From the NCBI RefSeq assembly GCF_024710845.1, contig NZ_JANJTZ010000006.1:1-51174 (forward strand): DNA of 51,174 nt. Reading direction: 5' to 3'. The translations under genes and the position numbers were made by a program. Positions 34,500 to 43,012 of the stretch are shown here, piece by piece. How positions within the stretch are numbered: position 1 is the first letter of the stretch; each line of letters starts with the position of its first letter. Under the pieces are notes generated by a model. That model saw only the letters and a program-made list of their open reading frames with translations, had not been told where the DNA came from and searched no databases. This DNA is from Mesorhizobium sp. GTDB lineage: Bacteria; Pseudomonadota; Alphaproteobacteria; Rhizobiales; Rhizobiaceae.

Positions 34500-34720
34500 G
34501 GTATTGACCGTCCGGTCCAGCAATTTCTCGTCAACGACGAACCCGCGCGGGGGCGTCTCATGCACATCCTCCCCGACTATGAGGTCAAGCCCACCGAAGC
34601 CCTTCTCACCTCATCCTTCCGTCCGTTTCATGCGACTGGTTGTACAGGCGTTCACCGACATCACTTTTCCGGTGCTTCGTGCGGTCGAAGGCATCGTGAC
34701 CGCAGGTGGAGATCACTCGA
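34500..34720 (+). pseudogene. C-terminal remnant of a second LysR regulator
   Basis: The plus strand reads PVQQFLVNDEPARGRLMHIL then PDYEVKPTEALLT, continuing after a frameshift as VRFMRLVVQAFTDIT, a typical end of the LysR effector domain (LVRILPDYE...). The DNA-binding half is missing and the frame is broken. The rest of 34369-34873 shows no gene. Confidence 0.65.
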
Positions 34721-34873
34721 ATCGAAGAACACCTGCAGATGTCCACGGCATAGAGCCGTCAATCATCAGCTGGCATGTTCTGGAACCTGGGAGGGGCTGT
34801 TCCAAAACGTAGACCGGGAGCCATGTCCGCGGGGGATAGCACGACGCCAAAGGAAGAGCGTCGGCAGAAACTA

Positions 34874-35326
34874 TTATGTGCTGGCCTCAGGCTGGGTGTC
34901 TTCAGCTATTTCCTGCCTGAGCTTTGGCCCCTTGGCGAGACGACGGCCAAGGGCTTCTAGAAACCTGTCGTAGCGCTCACCACCCTTGGCGCGGGCTGAA
35001 GCCTGCGCCGCTTCAGGAAGAAATGCAGTCGAGGTTAGCCAGGAGCGCATGAAGATGGCGAAGGCTTCGTTGGCGATGCCAATGTCGCGTTCGAGCCGCT
35101 GGATGTTGCGGTCGATCCGATCGAGGCGCTTGGCGATAGCGGCCTCCTGGCGCTGGTCGGCATCGGGCGACAGGAAAGAGGCAATGGCGGCCTCGGCGAC
35201 GACGGAACGGGATTGCTCCCGGCGGTCGGCGAAATCGGCCAGTAGCCGCATCAGCTCGGGATCGAGATAGACGGAAAGGCGCTTCTTCTTGTCGGGACTG
35301 TCCCGGCTATCGTTTGCTCGCGGCAT
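34874..35326 (-). CDS. CopG-like ribbon-helix-helix protein of the transfer region
   Basis: A 150-residue protein with an N-terminal ribbon-helix-helix (KKKRLSVYLDPELMRLLADF, then SRSVVAEAAIASFLS) and a helical C-terminal part (RLDRIDRNIQRLERDIGIAN). Such a protein normally sits between traG and trbB in these elements and may regulate transfer or act in relaxosome or coupling-protein function. It begins 3 bases after traG. Confidence 0.85.
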   Translation of the reverse strand: MPRANDSRDSPDKKKRLSVYLDPELMRLLADFADRREQSRSVVAEAAIASFLSPDADQRQEAAIAKRLDRIDRNIQRLERDIGIANEAFAIFMRSWLTSTAFLPEAAQASARAKGGERYDRFLEALGRRLAKGPKLRQEIAEDTQPEAST

Positions 35327-35329
35327 GGC

Positions 35330-37375
35330 TCAGAGCTCCATCCCATCGCCGGAATCCATCGAGATCCGGCGCGCCATCTGCCGCATGTCGCGCACGAAGG
35401 CGCGGCTGTTCGCGGACTCGCGCTCCGGCTCGTCGACATCGGGATCGAACTCATTGACGGGGGATGATGGCTCCTTCTCGGAGGCAATATCTTTGTGCGG
35501 CTCGAGGCCGGGTTCGCGGCGCAGGCCGGCATTGGCCGGATCGTCATCCTGCTTCGCAGCCGTCGCGTTTGGACGCGCGCCCGTTGCCTTCACGGCGATT
35601 GGAATCGCCCCGCGGCTGCCGGCCTCGGACGCGAAAGCTGCCGCAACAGGTTTCAGAGTCGACCAGTCGTCGGCCTTGGGCGGGAAGCCCGTGTTGGGAT
35701 TTTCCGGCACCGGCAACAGCCGCTCCCTGAAGCGTGGGTCCTCGAAATAACGCGCCTTCTTGGCCCGAATTGGCGGAATGCCGGCGACCATGACGATCTC
35801 GTCGTTGGGCGGGAGCTGCATCACCTCGCCGGGTGTGAGCAGCGGCCGCGCGGTCTCCGAACGCGAGACCATAAGGTGGGAGAGCCACGGCGCCAGCCGG
35901 TGGCCGGCATAATTCTGCATCGCGCGCATTTCGGTGGCGGTGCCAAGCGAGTCGGAGACACGCTTGGCGGTGCGCTCGTCATTGGTGGCGAAGCTGACGC
36001 GGACATGGCAATTGTCCAAGACGGAATTATTGGCGCCGTAAGCCTTCTCTATCTGATTAAGCGACTGCGCGATCAGAAAGGCCTTGATGCCGTAGCCAGC
36101 CATAAAGGCGAGCGCGCTTTCAAAGAAGTCGAGCCGGCCGAGTGCAGGGAATTCGTCCAGCATCATCAGCACGCGATGGCGACGGTCCTTGGCGTGCAAG
36201 TCCTCGGTAAGGCGGCGGCCGATCTGGTTGAGCACCAGGCGCACGAGCGGCTTGGTGCGGGAGATGTCGGAGGGCGGCACGACCAGATAGAGCGTGGTCG
36301 GCTTCTGCTCGGCGACGATGTCTGCGATGCGCCAATCGCAGCGACTGGTGACGGCGGCGACGACAGGATCGCGATAAAGGCCGAGGAAGCTCATCGCGGT
36401 GGAGAGGACGCCGGAGCGCTCGTTGTCCGATTTGTTGAGCAACTCGCGAGCCGCGCTAGCGATGACCGGATGCGGTCCCTTTTCGCCGAGGTGCGGCGTG
36501 GTCATCATGGCCGACAATGTCGACTCGATCGGTCGCCGTGGATCGGACAGGAAGGCGGCGACACCAGAGAGCGTCTTATCCGTCTCGGCATAGAGGACGT
36601 GCAGGATCGCGCCGACGAGCAGTGAATGAGAGGTCTTCTCCCAGTGGTTCCGCTTCTCCAGCGAGCCTTCGGGATCGACCAGCACGTCGGCGACGTTCTG
36701 TACGTCGCGCACTTCCCATTCGCCGCGCCGGACCTCGAGCAGCGGATTGTAGGCGGCCGACTTCGTATTGGTTGGGTCGAATAGGAGCACGCGCCCGAAG
36801 CGCGAGCGCGGGCCGGCGGTCAGTTCCCAGTTCTCGCCCTTGATGTCATGAACGATCGCCGAGCCTGGCCAGGTGAGCAGGGTCGGCACGACCAGACCAA
36901 CGCCCTTGCCAGAGCGTGTCGGCGCGAAGCACAGCACATGCTCGGCGCCATCATGCCGGAGATAGTCATCCCCGTAGCGGCCAAGCACGACGCCGTCTTC
37001 GCCGAGCAGGCTCGCCGTCTCGATTTCTTTGCGCTCGGCCCAGCGGGCGGAGCCGAAGGTGCGTACGTCCTTGGCCTCGCGCGCCCGGTAGATCGACATC
37101 AGAACCGCGACGGCGATCGCGATCAGGCCACCGGAGGCCGCGATGGCGCCGCCCTCCATGAAGACATGTGGCGCATAGGCGTCAAAGAAATACCACCACC
37201 AGAAGAAGGCTGGCGGCGGATAGAGCGGCAGCCCCGCGATCTCGAACCACGGTGAGCCGAGCTGCGCCTGAAAGCCGAGCCGCCACGCCGTCCACTGCGT
37301 CGCGCCCCAGACCGAGACGAGCACGGTCATGAACACGACGATGATCTGACCCCAGAGGACTCGGGTGGCCGACAC
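35330..37375 (-). CDS. traG: Coupling protein TraG (VirD4-like ATPase)
   Basis: A 681-residue type IV coupling protein linking relaxosome to channel. N-terminal membrane helices (LWGQIIVVFMTVLVSVWGAT; GAIAASGGLIAIAVAVLMSI), then Walker A APTRSGKGVGLVVPTLL, Walker B VLMMLDEFPALGRLD and the conserved GYGIKAFLIAQSLNQIEKAY. The GTG at 37375 giving (V)SATRVLWGQIIVVF matches the family N-terminus; the frame stays open to an ATG at 37552, whose extra 59 residues look unlike TraG and overlap the parD promoter. Confidence 0.93.
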   Translation of the reverse strand: MSATRVLWGQIIVVFMTVLVSVWGATQWTAWRLGFQAQLGSPWFEIAGLPLYPPPAFFWWWYFFDAYAPHVFMEGGAIAASGGLIAIAVAVLMSIYRAREAKDVRTFGSARWAERKEIETASLLGEDGVVLGRYGDDYLRHDGAEHVLCFAPTRSGKGVGLVVPTLLTWPGSAIVHDIKGENWELTAGPRSRFGRVLLFDPTNTKSAAYNPLLEVRRGEWEVRDVQNVADVLVDPEGSLEKRNHWEKTSHSLLVGAILHVLYAETDKTLSGVAAFLSDPRRPIESTLSAMMTTPHLGEKGPHPVIASAARELLNKSDNERSGVLSTAMSFLGLYRDPVVAAVTSRCDWRIADIVAEQKPTTLYLVVPPSDISRTKPLVRLVLNQIGRRLTEDLHAKDRRHRVLMMLDEFPALGRLDFFESALAFMAGYGIKAFLIAQSLNQIEKAYGANNSVLDNCHVRVSFATNDERTAKRVSDSLGTATEMRAMQNYAGHRLAPWLSHLMVSRSETARPLLTPGEVMQLPPNDEIVMVAGIPPIRAKKARYFEDPRFRERLLPVPENPNTGFPPKADDWSTLKPVAAAFASEAGSRGAIPIAVKATGARPNATAAKQDDDPANAGLRREPGLEPHKDIASEKEPSSPVNEFDPDVDEPERESANSRAFVRDMRQMARRISMDSGDGMEL

Positions 37376-37446
37376 GGCTGCGCTGACCTCGCTGCGACGA
37401 CTGAAAAGTCGAAGGAGGGCAAGGAAAGCGAGGGGTTCAACTGGAT

Positions 37447-37542
37447 TTAGGCGGCCGGTCGTAGCGCAGCGAAAGCGTCGCGGAGAATACTTGCGCAGCG
37501 CGGCGCAGGAACCGTCGACCGGCCGTCGTCGATGATTGGCAT
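37447..37542 (-). other. Small frame upstream of traG resembling that before trbB
   Basis: A 31-codon frame, MPIIDDGRSTVPAPRCASIL then RDAFAALRPAA, ending before traG. Its end (APRCASILRDAFAALR) aligns with APRAASVFRDVYERLR of the frame at 32095-32256, and the DNA is alike at 29 of 38 positions (37476-37513 against 32127-32164). Coding status is unproven. Confidence 0.3.
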
Positions 37543-37551
37543 AATATGCCA
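37537..37551. promoter_or_regulatory. Candidate ParD operator
   Basis: TGGCATAATATGCCA is a perfect dyad (7-base arms around one base), 46 bases before the parD start and overlapping likely promoter sequence. ParD antitoxins repress their own operon through such sites. Confidence 0.65.
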
Positions 37552-37597
37552 TACGTGCTAAGGTCGGGCATTAGAATCGAACAGCAAGGCTCCCGTC

Positions 37598-37885
37598 ATG
37601 CCAACGCGCAACGTCGTCCTGACCGATCATCATGAAGAGGTCATCGACCGGCTGGTGAAATCCGGCCGCTATCAGAACGCGAGCGAGGTGATGCGCGAGG
37701 GGCTGCGCATGATCGAGCAGCGGGAAGAGAGGGAGGCCGCGAAGGTCAAGGCGCTACGCGAGGCCGCCAATGTGGGCTTCGCCGATCTCGATGAAGGCCG
37801 GTATCTGGACTTCGCCTCGGTCGACGAACTTGAGGAACACCTGACCCGTGCCACCGAGGATGTGCTGGCGTCCAGGGAGCGCTGA
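37598..37885 (+). CDS. parD: Type II antitoxin ParD
   Basis: A 95-residue ribbon-helix-helix antitoxin. MPTRNVVLTDHHEEVIDRLV forms the ribbon and first helix, ASEVMREGLRMIEQREERE the second; the acidic C-terminal part (DLDEGRYLDFASVDELEEHL) would wrap the toxin. It lies 5 bases before parE on the plus strand, opposite to the surrounding transfer genes. Confidence 0.92.
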   Translation: MPTRNVVLTDHHEEVIDRLVKSGRYQNASEVMREGLRMIEQREEREAAKVKALREAANVGFADLDEGRYLDFASVDELEEHLTRATEDVLASRER

Positions 37886-37890
37886 GCCGC

Positions 37891-38241
37891 ATGCCCCGAC
37901 AGCGTTGGAGAGTCCGCCTTACCGCGGCCGCCGAGCGGGATGTCCTAGGCATCGTGCTTTGGACGGCCGAGCATTTCGGCGTTGAGCAAGCACGCCGCTA
38001 CAAGGCGACGATCTTCGCGGCTTTGCGCGATCTCGATGACGGCCCAGACGCGACGGGGACGCGGGACCGCGCCGAACTCGGCCGCAATCTGCGCTCCCTG
38101 CATGTCGCGCGACGCGGCCGGCGTGGTCGTCACGTAATCCTGTCCACCACCGGCGACCGTGCACGCATCGAGATCGTTCGCATTCTCCACGACAGCATGG
38201 ACCTCGCGCGGCATCTGCCTGCGGATGGTGACGAGGAATAG
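37891..38241 (+). CDS. parE: Type II toxin ParE (RelE/ParE fold)
   Basis: A 116-residue toxin: WRVRLTAAAERDVLGIVLWT, ARRYKATIFAALRDLDD, then LGRNLRSLHVARRGRRGRHV and the C-terminal IEIVRILHDSMDLARHL, matching ParE. ParE proteins inhibit DNA gyrase; loss of the element would free the toxin, so the pair favours maintenance. Convergent with the relaxase gene, 22 bases apart. Confidence 0.92.
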   Translation: MPRQRWRVRLTAAAERDVLGIVLWTAEHFGVEQARRYKATIFAALRDLDDGPDATGTRDRAELGRNLRSLHVARRGRRGRHVILSTTGDRARIEIVRILHDSMDLARHLPADGDEE

Positions 38242-38263
38242 GGCGGTTCGCGGCCGAACATGG

Positions 38264-40000
38264 TCACAGCCCAAGCCCGCGCTTGCGCCCGAATGACCAG
38301 TCCACGCCGCCGTCGGCGCGGGCCACGCCGGAGATATGCTGGCCGAGGTGCTTTTCCATGGATGGCGTCCACGGCACCAGCTTGAAGCCGAGCCCGTCGT
38401 CGATCATGGCGAAGCGGCCGGAGGAGAGCGTGAAGCGCTGGCGATACGTTCCGGCGACATATTCTCCGGCGGCGGAATGCTGGAACGGCATGTTCATCTC
38501 GCCAGCGAGTTTTTCCCCGAGGGCATCCAGTTCCCGTTGCCGAAGTATGGCGAGCAGATTGCGGGCGAAGACGATGCGCTGGCCCTCCCGCCGCGCCAAA
38601 TCTTGCTCAATCAGATGCTCAGTGCGCGCCTCCATCGCCTGCTTCACCTCGAGGCCGAAGCCGCCGCCAATATCGATCGGATCGCGGGCGATGAGCTGAC
38701 GATCGATCCAGGTGGCACCGTTCACTGTCGTCTGCGCCTCGATCGCGAGGTCTGAGCGGACCGCGAGCGCGACACGTCGCTCGCCCTTGGCATCCTCGAA
38801 GGAGCGCAGTTCGACGATGGAGCCCGGCGCGCTGTCGCCGGCCGCTTCGATGTCGGGCAGCTTGATATGATGCGTGCGGCCGTCGATGCCGTCGACCACG
38901 GCCCATGCGGTGCCCCGCAGTTCGTCGTCCAGGCCACGCTCGACCAGGCGGCCGATGACGATCTGCCCATGAGTCTCGCCCGCGAGCACATAATCAGCCG
39001 CGCCGCGCTCGATGCCCTGTTCCGACAAAGCCCGGTGCATACGCTTGATGATGTCGCCACGCTGGCCGAGCTCGCGCAGGGTCGATTCGGCCTCGTCGGC
39101 GATGACCCACTGGCCGGGGCAAATGTTCTCGGCAAGGCCGAGCCGTTCGAGATGGCGTAGCCGTCCAACCTTCTGGGTGAGGTAGACGTCTGGCTGGCGG
39201 TCGGTTGACGGCGCAACGTCGATGACGCCATGCTCATTGGCGTCGCGGGCAAGCTGGCGGTCGAGCTGCGTCCAGCGCTCGGCCTCGATCTGGCTATCGA
39301 GCGCGCGGCTGATGTCGAGATCGGTGCGGGGGCCGAGCTCCTGCGTGACGAGATTCTGAGCACGGTCGCGCATCCCGCTCTTGATGTAGTCACGATCGAT
39401 GACGAGGTCCTGTCCGTCGCCGGTGCGGCCGCGCACGATGACATGGACATGGGGGTTGTCGGTGTTCCAGTGATCGACGGCGACCCAGTCGAGTCTCGTA
39501 CCGAGATCCTTCTCGGCCTGCATCATCAACTCGCGGGTGAAACGCTTCAAGTCCTCCATGTCGGCAGCGTGTTCGGGCGAGACGATGAAGCGGAAATGGT
39601 GGCGGTCGTCCTTGCAGCGGTCGGAGAACTCTTTCGCGTCGGCGTCGTCGGTCTCCGGTCCGAACATCTTCGCTCGCTCGCCGTCGCGGGTGATGCCGTC
39701 GCGACGCAGATAATTGAGATGCCGGGCGAGAGGACCGCGCTCGCCCCTGTTGCGCATGACGAGCGCCTTGACGGTGCAGAGGCGCGTGCGGCTGGTGATG
39801 AGACGATTGGCGCGAATGCTCGCCGTGCGGCCACGCGCAAAATGCGGGCCGCGCCCGGAGGTGAACTTGCCGGAACGCGAGACGCGCCCGCCGGCCTTGC
39901 GCGCGGCGGCGAGCGCCTGGGCGACGAAGGGCTTTGCCCGCTGCGCCTTCGAGGAGCGGATGCGGCCGGGACGAACGCGGAAATCCTCGTCGCGACTCAT
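38264..40000 (-). CDS. Relaxase with DUF3363 domain (VirD2-like, RlxS/TraI type)
   Basis: A 578-residue DNA-nicking transfer initiator. The relaxase half has HHFRFIVSPEHAADMEDLKR, then DHWNTDNPHVHVIVRG with the metal-binding His triad, preceded by a Tyr in HLNYLRRDGI as candidate nucleophile. The second half is DUF3363 (about 270-570). A basic N-terminus (about residues 1-60) may aid DNA contact. It is divergent from nothing: the lytic transglycosylase lies upstream on the same strand, with the candidate oriT between them. Confidence 0.94.
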   Translation of the reverse strand: MSRDEDFRVRPGRIRSSKAQRAKPFVAQALAAARKAGGRVSRSGKFTSGRGPHFARGRTASIRANRLITSRTRLCTVKALVMRNRGERGPLARHLNYLRRDGITRDGERAKMFGPETDDADAKEFSDRCKDDRHHFRFIVSPEHAADMEDLKRFTRELMMQAEKDLGTRLDWVAVDHWNTDNPHVHVIVRGRTGDGQDLVIDRDYIKSGMRDRAQNLVTQELGPRTDLDISRALDSQIEAERWTQLDRQLARDANEHGVIDVAPSTDRQPDVYLTQKVGRLRHLERLGLAENICPGQWVIADEAESTLRELGQRGDIIKRMHRALSEQGIERGAADYVLAGETHGQIVIGRLVERGLDDELRGTAWAVVDGIDGRTHHIKLPDIEAAGDSAPGSIVELRSFEDAKGERRVALAVRSDLAIEAQTTVNGATWIDRQLIARDPIDIGGGFGLEVKQAMEARTEHLIEQDLARREGQRIVFARNLLAILRQRELDALGEKLAGEMNMPFQHSAAGEYVAGTYRQRFTLSSGRFAMIDDGLGFKLVPWTPSMEKHLGQHISGVARADGGVDWSFGRKRGLGL

Positions 40001-40013
40001 GGCGCAGGAACCT

Positions 40014-40142
40014 GCGATGTGCGATCCACACTGAATTCATTGAATAAACTGAATGCACGCACATCGCGCTCATGGTCCGCGATGTGCGGGATACGCCAAA
40101 AAGCGCAAGCAAAACAACCGACCGTCCAGGCCGCGATGTGCG
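40014..40142. repeat. GCGATGTGCG repeats: candidate oriT region
   Basis: GCGATGTGCG occurs at 40014-40023, 40079-40088 and 40133-40142 and inverted (CGCACATCGC) at 40058-40067. The block sits in the 241-base gap immediately upstream of the relaxase gene, the usual place for a transfer origin, and contains an A-rich stretch (CAAGCAAAACAACCG). Copies 2 and 3 form an inverted pair with an 11-base loop. The nick site is not identified. Confidence 0.55.
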
Positions 40143-40241
40143 GCTTTTTATCTTGCCCTCCCAAACGGTCGCTTCTGGCTGCCCCGCAGCATCCCGCAAC
40201 GCTTGCGATTGCGCACCCGGCAACGCGAGAAACCACGAAGA

Positions 40242-41048
40242 TCATCGCGTTTCTCCTTCCGCTTCCAGCCTGCGCACGAACAGGCCATCGGAAAAGGGAA
40301 CGAGTGCGGAAAGGTCGACGATCGCGGGTGCCTTCGATGGACGGTCGGTAGGTGGATCGGCGGCCTGCGGGCCGGCGTCGGAGCGCACAGTCGAGCGCGC
40401 AACGAAGAGCGGCGCGCGAGACCATGTCGGTCGCGATGCGCTGCCGGCAGAACGCACGAGCGAGACCGTGCCGTCGATCATCGCCGTAATCTTCGCGACG
40501 TAGTCGATCGTCTCGGCAGGGAGGGCGCGGCCGGTCGCGAGATGTGCATCGTAGCGCGCCGGGCCGGCATTGTATGCGGCCAGCATCGCGGCGACCGAAC
40601 CGTAGCGATCGTGGATCTCGCGCAGATAGGCCGCGCCCGCGAGGATATTGTCGCGCGGCTGCCAGGGATCGCTGCCGAGACGGTGCCTGGCACGCAGTTC
40701 GGCCCATGTCGCGGGCATGACCTGCATCAGGCCGATCGCGCCCTTGGACGAGAGAGCGGCCGGGTCATTGACGCTTTCGACGGCCATGACCGAGCGTATC
40801 CAACGCTCGGGAATGGCGAAGCGCTTTGCCGCTTCCGCGATATGCGCAGCCCATGGATCGGGCGATGATGAGACGGATGACGAGCCCTCAGGCAGGCTGC
40901 CTCGCGTCGAGGCGGTGACCGCCGCCGGGTCGCCGGGAGGTTGTTCGGCCGACGTCGGAGCCGCCATCACGACGATCATCGTACATGCAGTCAGCATCGC
41001 GATGATGGACGGGACGGCAGCGCATGCACCGCCGTCCCGATAAACCAT
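40242..41048 (-). CDS. Lytic transglycosylase (VirB1-like)
   Basis: A 268-residue exported murein lyase that opens peptidoglycan for the channel. Hydrophobic signal PSIIAMLTACTMIVVMAAPT then SAEQ; SLT domain from about 95: IRSVMAVESVNDPAALSSKG with the catalytic Glu in AVES, AIGLMQVMPATW, then AAMLAAYNAGP. The chosen ATG at 41048 gives a proper signal peptide; the frame is open to 41279 but that part is Arg-rich and lacks family similarity. The last 80 residues are a low-complexity tail. Confidence 0.9.
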   Translation of the reverse strand: MVYRDGGACAAVPSIIAMLTACTMIVVMAAPTSAEQPPGDPAAVTASTRGSLPEGSSSVSSSPDPWAAHIAEAAKRFAIPERWIRSVMAVESVNDPAALSSKGAIGLMQVMPATWAELRARHRLGSDPWQPRDNILAGAAYLREIHDRYGSVAAMLAAYNAGPARYDAHLATGRALPAETIDYVAKITAMIDGTVSLVRSAGSASRPTWSRAPLFVARSTVRSDAGPQAADPPTDRPSKAPAIVDLSALVPFSDGLFVRRLEAEGETR

Positions 41049-41285
41049 CAGCCTGTCATCCTGCTCGCTGCGGCCAAGGGCAAGGCTGCGCCGGCCGCCA
41101 ACATTTTCCTGACGGGCCTCGTCGGAAGACATGTCCGACATCCGGAAAACAGGCCGCCCCCCTTGACCTCCGCTGCGCGCGATAGCCACCCGATGGGCGA
41201 TCGGGTCGAGGGGATTGACCGGCGCTCGATCGATCAAGGGAATTGAGCCTGAAGAGTGGCGGGGACGACGGCGTCGCATGACCTG

Positions 41286-41612
41286 TCACGTCTCGCCGTC
41301 GTTCTTCTTCCGGCGCGTCCAGTGCAGGTTCCATGTGTCCTTCCTCGTGTCGGACGCGAACAGCCGGGCGCGGATCGGCTCGGCGAAGGACGGATCGTCT
41401 ATGGTCAGCGACAGGTAGCTGCCGGCCTTGTCGCCGGTACGGTTCCAGGCTGCGCCAACCTCCATGCCGTCTATGAAGACGCGATGTTCAGGCGTGTTTT
41501 CGGCGTCCGATCCTTCGACGGGAAGGATGTTCACCTCGACATCGAGGGTGAGTGTGCGGACGCGGCCGAAGAAGCCGTCGTCATTGCGGGTGAAGGTTCC
41601 AATCTGGGCCAT
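41286..41612 (-). CDS. DUF736 protein
   Basis: A 108-residue protein starting MAQIGTFTRNDDGFFGRVRT, the DUF736 signature; it continues EHRVFIDGMEVGAAWNRTGD and ends KDTWNLHWTRRKKNDGET. DUF736 genes are almost confined to plasmids and conjugative elements of proteobacteria; function unknown. AAAGGA precedes this ATG, so the upstream in-frame ATG at 41651 is not used. It lies 35 bases after traF. Confidence 0.9.
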   Translation of the reverse strand: MAQIGTFTRNDDGFFGRVRTLTLDVEVNILPVEGSDAENTPEHRVFIDGMEVGAAWNRTGDKAGSYLSLTIDDPSFAEPIRARLFASDTRKDTWNLHWTRRKKNDGET

Positions 41613-41647
41613 TCCATCTGTCCTTTCGTGGCTGGAAACACGAGCCG

Positions 41648-42208
41648 TCACGGCTCGTCGGAGACCGGCTCACGGAGGGATTCCGTTGCCGGATCGGGGT
41701 CGTCAGTGGTCCAGACGGGGACCGCCTGGCCGATGACGGTCGAGAGGGACAGCGGCCCGAAGTAGCGGCTGTCGAAGCTGTCGGGACTGCCCCAGTTCAT
41801 AAAGAAGGCTTCGCCGTTCCGAAGCGTCCGGCAGCCCTGCCAGGCAGGCAGCGCGCGGCCGAGCGTGTCGCGGTCGCGAGCCTGTCCATAAGTCGTGCCG
41901 TAGGCGACGATCTCCGCGCCCCATCGGCAGACGGTAGTGCCGGAGAGCGCCAGCACGCGCTTGATGAGCGGGAGGCCGCGCGGCAGGTAGCCGCGCTCAT
42001 CGAGGAAGGTCGCGAGCTCGGCGGGCGGCATGACGACGGCGAGATCGGTAACCTCGACGCGCTTCACCGGGACGATGCGGTAGAGGCCGACCGGTACGCT
42101 GGCGGATGCATTCCAGATGAAACGTATGTCGGGCCGGCTCCAGACAGGCGCTGCGACCAGCACCGTGCCGGCGAACATGGTGAGAAGCGTTAGGCGGCGT
42201 GCGGTCAT
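41648..42208 (-). CDS. traF: TraF-type S26 signal peptidase
   Basis: A 186-residue membrane peptidase of the TraF group, which processes and cyclises the TrbC pilin. One N-terminal helix (LTLLTMFAGTVLVAAPVW), catalytic Ser in NASASVPVGLYRIVPVK and Lys in GLPLIKRVLALSG, then GEAFFMNWGSPDSFDSRYFG. The start at 42208 overlaps the DUF2840 stop by 4 bases. Confidence 0.94.
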   Translation of the reverse strand: MTARRLTLLTMFAGTVLVAAPVWSRPDIRFIWNASASVPVGLYRIVPVKRVEVTDLAVVMPPAELATFLDERGYLPRGLPLIKRVLALSGTTVCRWGAEIVAYGTTYGQARDRDTLGRALPAWQGCRTLRNGEAFFMNWGSPDSFDSRYFGPLSLSTVIGQAVPVWTTDDPDPATESLREPVSDEP

Positions 42209-42699
42209 GACAACACCTCGCGGCGACGCAGCCAGGCTCGGTGCTGCAAGAGCGTGTAGGTACGGAACGGTTCGTTGACGGCGATGCGATTGGCGATGTG
42301 CCGCCAATGGTCCGGCGCGACGTCGGCAGGATCGATGCCGAGGACCTCGATCGCGTCGATGGCTTTCAGCACCGTCTCGACCTTCGGCCAGCCGGTGAGC
42401 TTGAGCAGGAGCTCGCCGCCGGGCCGCACGAAGGGCAGCGTCTGGAAGGGCTCGCTGGCTGCGACTGCGCGCACGATATCGATGCGCGAGATGACCGTGC
42501 CGTATTCGTTTCCGGCCCAACGAACGAAGGCGAAGATGCTGCCGGAGTTGAAGGCGACAACACGACTTTGGTGATCGACACGCTGCTCTGCGGCGATGCG
42601 GCCGAAGCGTATCCAATGTTCGATCTTCTTCTCACGCCAGGTCAGTTCGACCAGCGTGTTCGCGAGCGGCGCGGCGGCAAGGCGCAAGCCCGTTTTCAT
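42205..42699 (-). CDS. DUF2840 protein
   Basis: A 164-residue protein of the DUF2840 family found next to traF in alphaproteobacterial elements: TLVELTWREKKIEHWIRFGR, NEYGTVISRIDIVRA, LLLKLTGWPKVETVLKAIDA. Function unknown. In related elements a parA gene precedes it; here 313 non-coding bases with repeats do. Confidence 0.88.
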   Translation of the reverse strand: MKTGLRLAAAPLANTLVELTWREKKIEHWIRFGRIAAEQRVDHQSRVVAFNSGSIFAFVRWAGNEYGTVISRIDIVRAVAASEPFQTLPFVRPGGELLLKLTGWPKVETVLKAIDAIEVLGIDPADVAPDHWRHIANRIAVNEPFRTYTLLQHRAWLRRREVLS

Positions 42700-42748
42700 G
42701 GCAGCGCTCCATCATCGCGAATCGAGTCGACGATTTGTGGATTCAGTT

Positions 42749-42783
42749 CGCGATTGACGGCGCCAGTCCGCGATTGATGGCGC
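42749..42783. repeat. Two 15-base direct repeats (iteron-like)
   Basis: CGCGATTGACGGCGC (42749-42763) and CGCGATTGATGGCGC (42769-42783) differ at one base and repeat with a 20-base period, two helix turns. They lie between repA and DUF2840. Confidence 0.6.
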
Positions 42784-42893
42784 ACCGACACTCGCGTTCC
42801 GGCCGCGCGCGTTAGGAAGAATCCGAAGGATTCAGTTAAGGAAGTTAGAGGGGCCGGAATCCGCTCGTCGATTCCGAGGGTTAAGAGGCGTTT

Positions 42894-42960
42894 GCGTTCC
42901 CGATGGTACGGGATTAGCGCTCCCGAAAAGTCGGGAGTCGGCGTTCCCGGTAGTTCGGTT
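42894..42960. repeat. Three tandem GCGYTCCCG...CGGGA inverted-repeat units
   Basis: Three units start GCGTTCCCG (42894), GCGCTCCCG (42917) and GCGTTCCCG (42941), a period of 23-24 bases. Each has an internal dyad: TCCCG-N6-CGGGA in unit 1, CTCCCGA-AAAG-TCGGGAG in unit 2, and a partial one in unit 3. Placed just downstream of repA, they look like replication or partition protein sites. Confidence 0.65.
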
Positions 42961-43012
42961 CCGTCCACATGCCATCCACAACGGCGGAGGCATCCCGTCG
43001 GCAAGCAGGCGT

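Noticed and set aside
42741-42960. Short regular repeats considered as a CRISPR array
   Set aside because: Units are too short, lack spacers and carry internal dyads; they fit iterons better.
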